From Montifringilla adamsi (Eukaryota > Chordata > Aves > Passeriformes > Passeridae), in NCBI GenBank assembly GCA_017590115.1, contig JAGGNK010010225.1:9754239-9818238 (forward strand): 64,000 nucleotides of DNA, read 5' to 3'. Made by a program: the position numbers and the translations under genes. Numbering within the stretch: the first letter of the stretch is position 1; each line of letters starts with the position of its first letter. Shown piece by piece: positions 58,746-64,000 of this stretch. Under the pieces are notes generated by a model. That model saw only the letters and a program-made list of their open reading frames with translations, had not been told where the DNA came from and made no database searches.

Positions 58746-60027
58746 CTGGAGTGTTTGGGAAAGAAAGGAGTATGTGCAGGTTCCTTCTCAGTGTGAGGTT
58801 TGAAAATGAGGCTTTGATCTGAGTGTGGATAACTCTGCTGAGGGTAAGGGTGATGTTTTATTGTCATTGGATGCTTGTTTGTTGTTTGCTGTTGATTTAA
58901 TGTTTTCCCTCAATTTCTTCAGTCTGGAATTCACAGACTTCTGCTGCAGGGAAAACACAGAAATTGTTTTTTCCCCAGTCACAATGTGTTCTCTAATAGT
59001 TGACTCCTTTTCTGCTGTCTTTTCTTCTGCTTTAATATCTTTAATAAGTGTTACCATCTGCTTGGGTGCTGGGTTCTACACATTGCGAGCAAGGCCAAGA
59101 GTTTCTGAGGGCTGGAACACTGTTCTTTACTATTAGGCATAATGGAGATTACTGTCTTTGCCTGGGGCAGGTGTGCTGTGGCTGGAGCAGACATAGAAAT
59201 GCAGCACATGTGCTGGGCTTTAGCTGTCTACAGTTTTCTTAAAAGGAGGTTTGGCTGCTGATCTGTTGGTGTTCACTTGATATGCAAGGACTCCTTTCTC
59301 CTGCTCTTCTCTGGCCCCTAACATGCCTAACCTTTGAGAGAAAGACACAACACATTGTGATGCTACTGACTGGTCAAAAGGCGCTATCAATTTTAGATGA
59401 GATAGGTACATGTCAGAATCAGCATAATTAACTGGAATGACAGTCCTGTTAAATGTGTTCATGCCACTGCACCGGTAATAAAGCATGCGTAAATTTACAA
59501 TTAAGACGTGTCTTTCTTCTATACCTTGGAGACCAGTGACAAACATTATAAGTTGTATAGCTGCAGAAGCTGAAGAGAAGTATTTATCACAATAAAGACA
59601 TTAGGTGATGCATTTCCCAGATGCATTATCTCTCCTTCTTATGCAAAAACTCTTTTTGCTGGAAATTTCAGTCTAAGTAATAATTATATTTCTGATCTGA
59701 AAGGTGATATTTCACCCTCTGAATTATTGTTTTCATTTGCAAGATGGATGATAACCATATTGTTAACTACCTTGCATAAAGGTATTTGAAATAGTTCCCA
59801 ATTCACATTATGCATCAAGCTGCACTTTCTTTGTATTGAGTGCACTGCACATTGCAGATCCACAGAGAAATTTTCAGGGATGCTGTAAGATATTTCCCCA
59901 TATTGTACATAGATGCTACAGCTCCTGCTACAGTGATGGCTGGAAAACATCAGCACAAGTAAGATAAAGGTGATTTAAAGTTCGTCTGTGAGTCAGGCAG
60001 AGAACTGACAGCCATCTTTAAGCAGCC

Positions 60028-60044
60028 TGACCCTGGGATGACCC
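60028..60044 (-). promoter_or_regulatory. Perfect DR5 element, minus strand
   Basis: On the minus strand the sequence reads GGGTCA-TCCCA-GGGTCA, a direct repeat of two identical half-sites with five-base spacing and no mismatch to RGKTCA. It lies about 12 kb downstream of HOXA1. Function is inferred from the motif; mouse has distal retinoid-responsive enhancers on this side of the cluster. Confidence 0.5.
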
Positions 60045-63000
60045 TGAGCTCAGCTGGTTGTGAGATAGTTGGGTCTATTATGGGACAAAGGATCATATGT
60101 CTGACAGGATGCAGAGAACACATTACAGGATCACAGCTGAGTAACAGTGCAAGACATAATGTACATTTATTTGACGAACAACACAAGCAAATCTTGCCAA
60201 GAAAATTAAATTTCAACTATTTTGTTTATTTCAAGTCAATCTCTTTCTGTTGCCTATTTCAAGAAATTAATATAGCTTTTTCTCTTCTAGGAATGAAATA
60301 GATGATCGTGCTAGTGAAATTTATAAAGCATGCAGAATGTACACTGATAAATTCTTATAATGGGGTTCCACATTTCTACTGTATTTCCCTCCCATGTGGG
60401 CTCAATCTGCATCTATTCAACATTAAATTTCAAACGTCTTTTCCTACAACCCCATATAATTTGGTCAAGTGAGCCTGGAAATGTCAGAGCTAGTGCAGCA
60501 GTGGCTAGAGAGAGAACCATGGGCTTGAAACTGCATATGGTCTTGTAAGTGAGTAGCTACACTCATGTGAAAAGTGCCAGAACCCCAATATTTTGGCATG
60601 ACAGCCTTCTCAAGAAGGGGGAGAAATGCCCAAGTACTTTAATAGGCTGGACTTCCTTCACTTCTAGTTTCAGAGATAATTCTGTGGCAAGGGATTTGAT
60701 ATCTTCAATCTCAGCTCTGGGAGAAGGGCTGACAGAGATATGGAAAACCTGTATAACCTTGGACATCAAAAATTAGATCAGCTCTAGCCTCTCCACTGCA
60801 GACTCATCGTATGCCGTGGAAGGGAATGATTGCTGGGCTGAAGATATGGAAGGCAAGGCTGGGGATTGCTGGGGCTTGCCTGGTTGGTTGGTCAGGCATC
60901 ATCCAACATGTCCTGAGCCTGTTGCTGACCACACCAGGTCTCTGTTGTGGGGGAAAGGGAGAGTGGGTGTCTCATTGCTAGTGTGTTGAGCAGGAGAGGT
61001 GGAATGATGGGGAAGGAGGTCAGTGCGTCTCTTAAATGACAAGCCTCTTGTCCCCCTGTGAGGGAGGCAGGACCACATCTGTCACAACTCCTGGCAGTGC
61101 TGTGCCCCGTCCCTCTGCTGCCCCAAAGCTGCCATCCGGTATCACCAGGCAGGAGGCAAAAGCTTCAATCAGCAGAAAGAAAATTGCGAGTTAACCCCCT
61201 GCCCTTCCCGCGACCCCCACCCCCGCCGTGGAGGGCGATGAGAGAGGGGGGATGAGGAGCTGCAGCACAGGCAAAGCCGAGAGCAGCGCTTTGCCTCGGC
61301 CAGCTTTCATGGGGACAGGGGGTTAATCTGCTTCCCAGGCCCTGTTGTCAGTAGCCACACGTCCTATTGCTCCAGGCAGGCTTGGATCTGGCTCGGAGTC
61401 CTATACAAACAGCTCACTCTTTACAGAGCTACTGCGCTGGGTGACCTCTTCTAATGTATTACTGGTTTATATTTGCGCTGATTGCTTCCAAAGGGGAAAT
61501 GACAAGAAGTGAATCAGTGTGACCTCATTAGCGTGGCTCACACTGGTAAATGGATGACCACCATTAGGAAGGCTCTGTTGTGGCAGTGCTTCCATCGTGT
61601 TACCTGTGGATAGTATCATCATCTTGCTATAACCTGCTGCAAAGATTTATGCACTATGCTAACTTGCGTGCTGCAGCTGCTTTCTGTCTTATAAATATTG
61701 ACTTCTGTGCCAAAAACAACAACTTGGTACAACAGGAATTAATCTTCTGCTTGACTGATGCATCTTTACAGACCAGTTTGTCTTTAGAAAATAGAGCTCA
61801 AGAGAGTTTTATGATTTAGAAAAATACTTTGTAAGTTGATTTAAAATATAGGCTGTGATAAGCAGAGGCATCATTAAAGTGACATGGGGGCTATATTTTG
61901 CCTTCTAGATTTTCCTAACTGTGCCATCTGTTTGTCATCTCGACTTGTGTGAAATTTTAAAGAAATTGCTAGACTCTGGGTCCTGAATATTTTCTGTGTG
62001 TCGCAGTTTCTCAGACAATTTATCTATCACACAATTCAAATGGTTTTAATTCACTTGATTTTTTTAAAATTAAAAAAAAAAAAAGAAAGAAAAATCTTTA
62101 GGCAATCTGATTTATCAGAAGACTTGCAGATGTCCTCCACTGACAGAGGACACCTTTTATCCTCAGCAATAGCATTGCAGTGCCAAGGAAGGCAAAGAAC
62201 ATCTCCAGCCTGGTGTTAGACACTAGGATGAGGCCACAATATTGCAGAATTCTGGGGTTGACAGTAAATAACAGCACACAGAGTCAGGATTCTAAAAGAT
62301 TTAAAGACAGGACATCAGCTTATCTTAACCAAGATCCTTCTAGGAAGACTTGTGCACCCTAATGCCTTAACAAAGGCACTGTGCAAAGGAACCATTGAGG
62401 ATATTTGATCTGAAGATGAACTTACAGTATTTTGATAGCTGCCCTCTGCTGAAGTTCAGGTGTTCATGGCTCCAGTTATAGGTATTTTTTGTTAGTCTGT
62501 CCATACTATGTATGACAGTGAGGGAAAGTGAGTACTCCCTGCTACAATGGAATTTCTGACTTAATTGTGCTCTTATGGATCATGTGAAAATTACAAAGGT
62601 GGTGTGGTTTAGAACAGTACTGTCTCAAATACATTACCCTGTATTATGATATTATACTCCATAATCCAGATCTGATGGACTTGCAACTGAATTTTTTTCA
62701 GATGGAGAATTCAGTGCTGTTCTCTAAGGGTTTTCACCAAGCTCATTGCTCTGCATCCCTGAATAATAAGCAGGCTGGTAGCAGTAACTCAACTCCTGGA
62801 GTGAAATTTTCATCTCCAAAATGGAGCCAGTCACTGGATTTTCTCAGAGTCCCCACCCAGGCAGATGTTTAGTTCTTGTAGTGTCACAGTGATGCTTTCA
62901 GAGCCACTAGCTTATGTTCTCTATGTGGAAATAATACACTTTTAGGTCAGTAAAATTTGTGGTAAAATACCAATAACCACTGTGGTTTGGAACCATGAAT

Positions 63001-64000
63001 AGAGAGCTGATCTGGCTGAAGCTGTCACTGATATGAGATTTGAGAAATCCTAGACCACAACCCCTCTGAAGGCTGAAGTAATCTGCATGGTTCATGTTAG
63101 TTATTCCACACCAATGGTTATTTTTGCCATAAATATGAGGTTTATACATCTCATAAAAAAAGAACAATAAGAAATGTTACAGATGCATAATATAAAAAAA
63201 ATTAACAGACTTTCAGAAAGCTTATTTGTTATGTAGCGATATTAAGAATTTGGGTTTTACATTTGATAAACCAAAAGCTTTTTTCTTTTATAGCTGACTC
63301 CTGTGCTTGCTCAGTGTTTAAGAATTCAAGCAGGAAGATGTGTGCACTGGTTGAGCTTTTGGCAGTCTCAGAAATGGACTTTAAAAAATTTTCTGATGCC
63401 TTATCTGTTGGAGATGGATATGCCCATGCATTTAAAATTATGGTGCTGAGTGCCTTCAAAAGAAGAGTTGTTTTTCCCTTCAGAGGAGACAGCTAGACAA
63501 AGTAAACCAACACCGAATTTTAAGCTTCATCCCTCTACGGCTCTTAGTAATGCAAATATTCTCATATGGGAAAAGAGTATTTATTTTGTGGTCAATCCTC
63601 TAAAAAAACAACAGAACTGATTAAAATCACTTTCAATCAATAAGAATTGTAATCAGTAGGAATTTTCATCAATAGGACTTTGCAATTGTTAACTGAGAAT
63701 TCAATTTCTGTTGTGATTATAAGCTCCATATCTATTTAATTACTTCAGGTGCAATGCTGTTACTAGGAAAAGATTCATTCATAGTAAAAGACATATATTT
63801 GAAGCCTTTTAATATATAGTTCCAAATTGTGGCAGTGATTAGTTTACAAAAAAAAAAAAAATCTTCTGTAACTGACTGATGAACTGGCATCTAATTATAA
63901 ATATGCCAAAGCACAGATGGGATCTTCAGTAAATACATGTTCATACTGCACATTAAGGGATTTGTATTAAGCAAATGAACATATTTTGAGCTCTAGGAAT
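60045..64000. other. Distal 3' flank to window end
   Basis: AT-rich unique DNA fills this stretch. Short open frames (for example 61580-61819 and 63263-63496) have no recognisable domain, no splice context and no conservation argument. I see no gene, RNA gene or transposon here. Confidence 0.55.

Larger units (their letters stand above)
51033..60027. other. HOXA1 3' flank, distal
   Basis: No supported gene is present. Small CpG-rich islets lie at about 51700-51860 and 53450-53660. Low-complexity items are the CCTT repeat at 52066-52198, a T-rich pair at 55679-55789 and a second CCTT repeat at 58707-58745. The remainder is AT-rich unique DNA without recognisable transposon ends. The next gene expected in vertebrates on this side is SKAP2, but none of its exons is recognised. 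Confidence 0.55.

Noticed and set aside
63263..63496. 77-codon open frame near the window end, considered as a possible exon of the next gene (SKAP2).
   Set aside because: The residues do not resemble SKAP2 or any family I recognise, and there are no convincing splice sites.
49000..64000. CR1 LINE or other avian retrotransposon copies in the 3' flank.
   Set aside because: I looked for CR1 3' terminal repeats and reverse-transcriptase-like frames and saw none. A RepeatMasker run would be decisive.

Overview
The window is the 3' (anterior) half of a HOXA cluster from a sauropsid vertebrate, most likely a bird. The evidence is five two-exon homeobox loci on the + strand in the order HOXA5, HOXA4, HOXA3, HOXA2, HOXA1. 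Protein lengths and sequences resemble avian orthologues as I remember them: HOXA5 270 aa, HOXA3 413 aa, HOXA2 378 aa, HOXA1 324 aa. Intergenic DNA is compact and almost free of recognisable transposons. I cannot name the species.

Layout: HOXA5 promoter/5'UTR (1-281), exons 282-843 and 1815-2065, 3'UTR to about 2915. HOXA5-HOXA4 intergenic DNA (2.9-13.7 kb) carries a DR5 retinoic-acid response element at 10700-10716. HOXA4 exon 1 lies at 14060-14424 but is broken by a single N at 14220 with a reading-frame jump, and its homeobox exon is nowhere in the window although 3'UTR-like sequence and a poly(A) signal (15393) follow. The long HOXA4-HOXA3 interval (15.4-31.8 kb) holds CpG-rich blocks, a perfect DR5 at 29092-29108, a DR5-like element at 17258-17274 and an inverted pair of EGR/Krox20-like sites at 17832-17873. 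HOXA3 exons are 31904-32375 and 33838-34607. HOXA3-HOXA2 intergenic DNA runs to a promoter with three CCAAT boxes (39.6-39.9 kb). HOXA2 exons are 39917-40298 and 40976-41730, with Hox/Pbx and Meis motifs in the intron. HOXA2-HOXA1 intergenic DNA ends in a large CpG island. HOXA1 exons are 46501-47119 and 47552-47907. From 49 to 64 kb is gene-free flank containing the classical HOXA1 3' RARE (51016-51032) and a further perfect DR5 on the minus strand (60028-60044).

The encoded proteins are homeodomain transcription factors that specify anterior-posterior identity in hindbrain, neural crest and trunk. All four complete genes keep the N-terminal region, a PBX-binding hexapeptide, the exon junction between hexapeptide and homeodomain, and an intact WFQNRRMK recognition helix. 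The DR5 elements interspersed between genes fit retinoid-driven colinear activation. The points most worth a second look are the missing HOXA4 homeobox exon (probably an assembly loss in GC-rich DNA), the series of DR5 elements including ones I do not recognise from the literature, and the loss of the usual upstream initiation codon of HOXA1.
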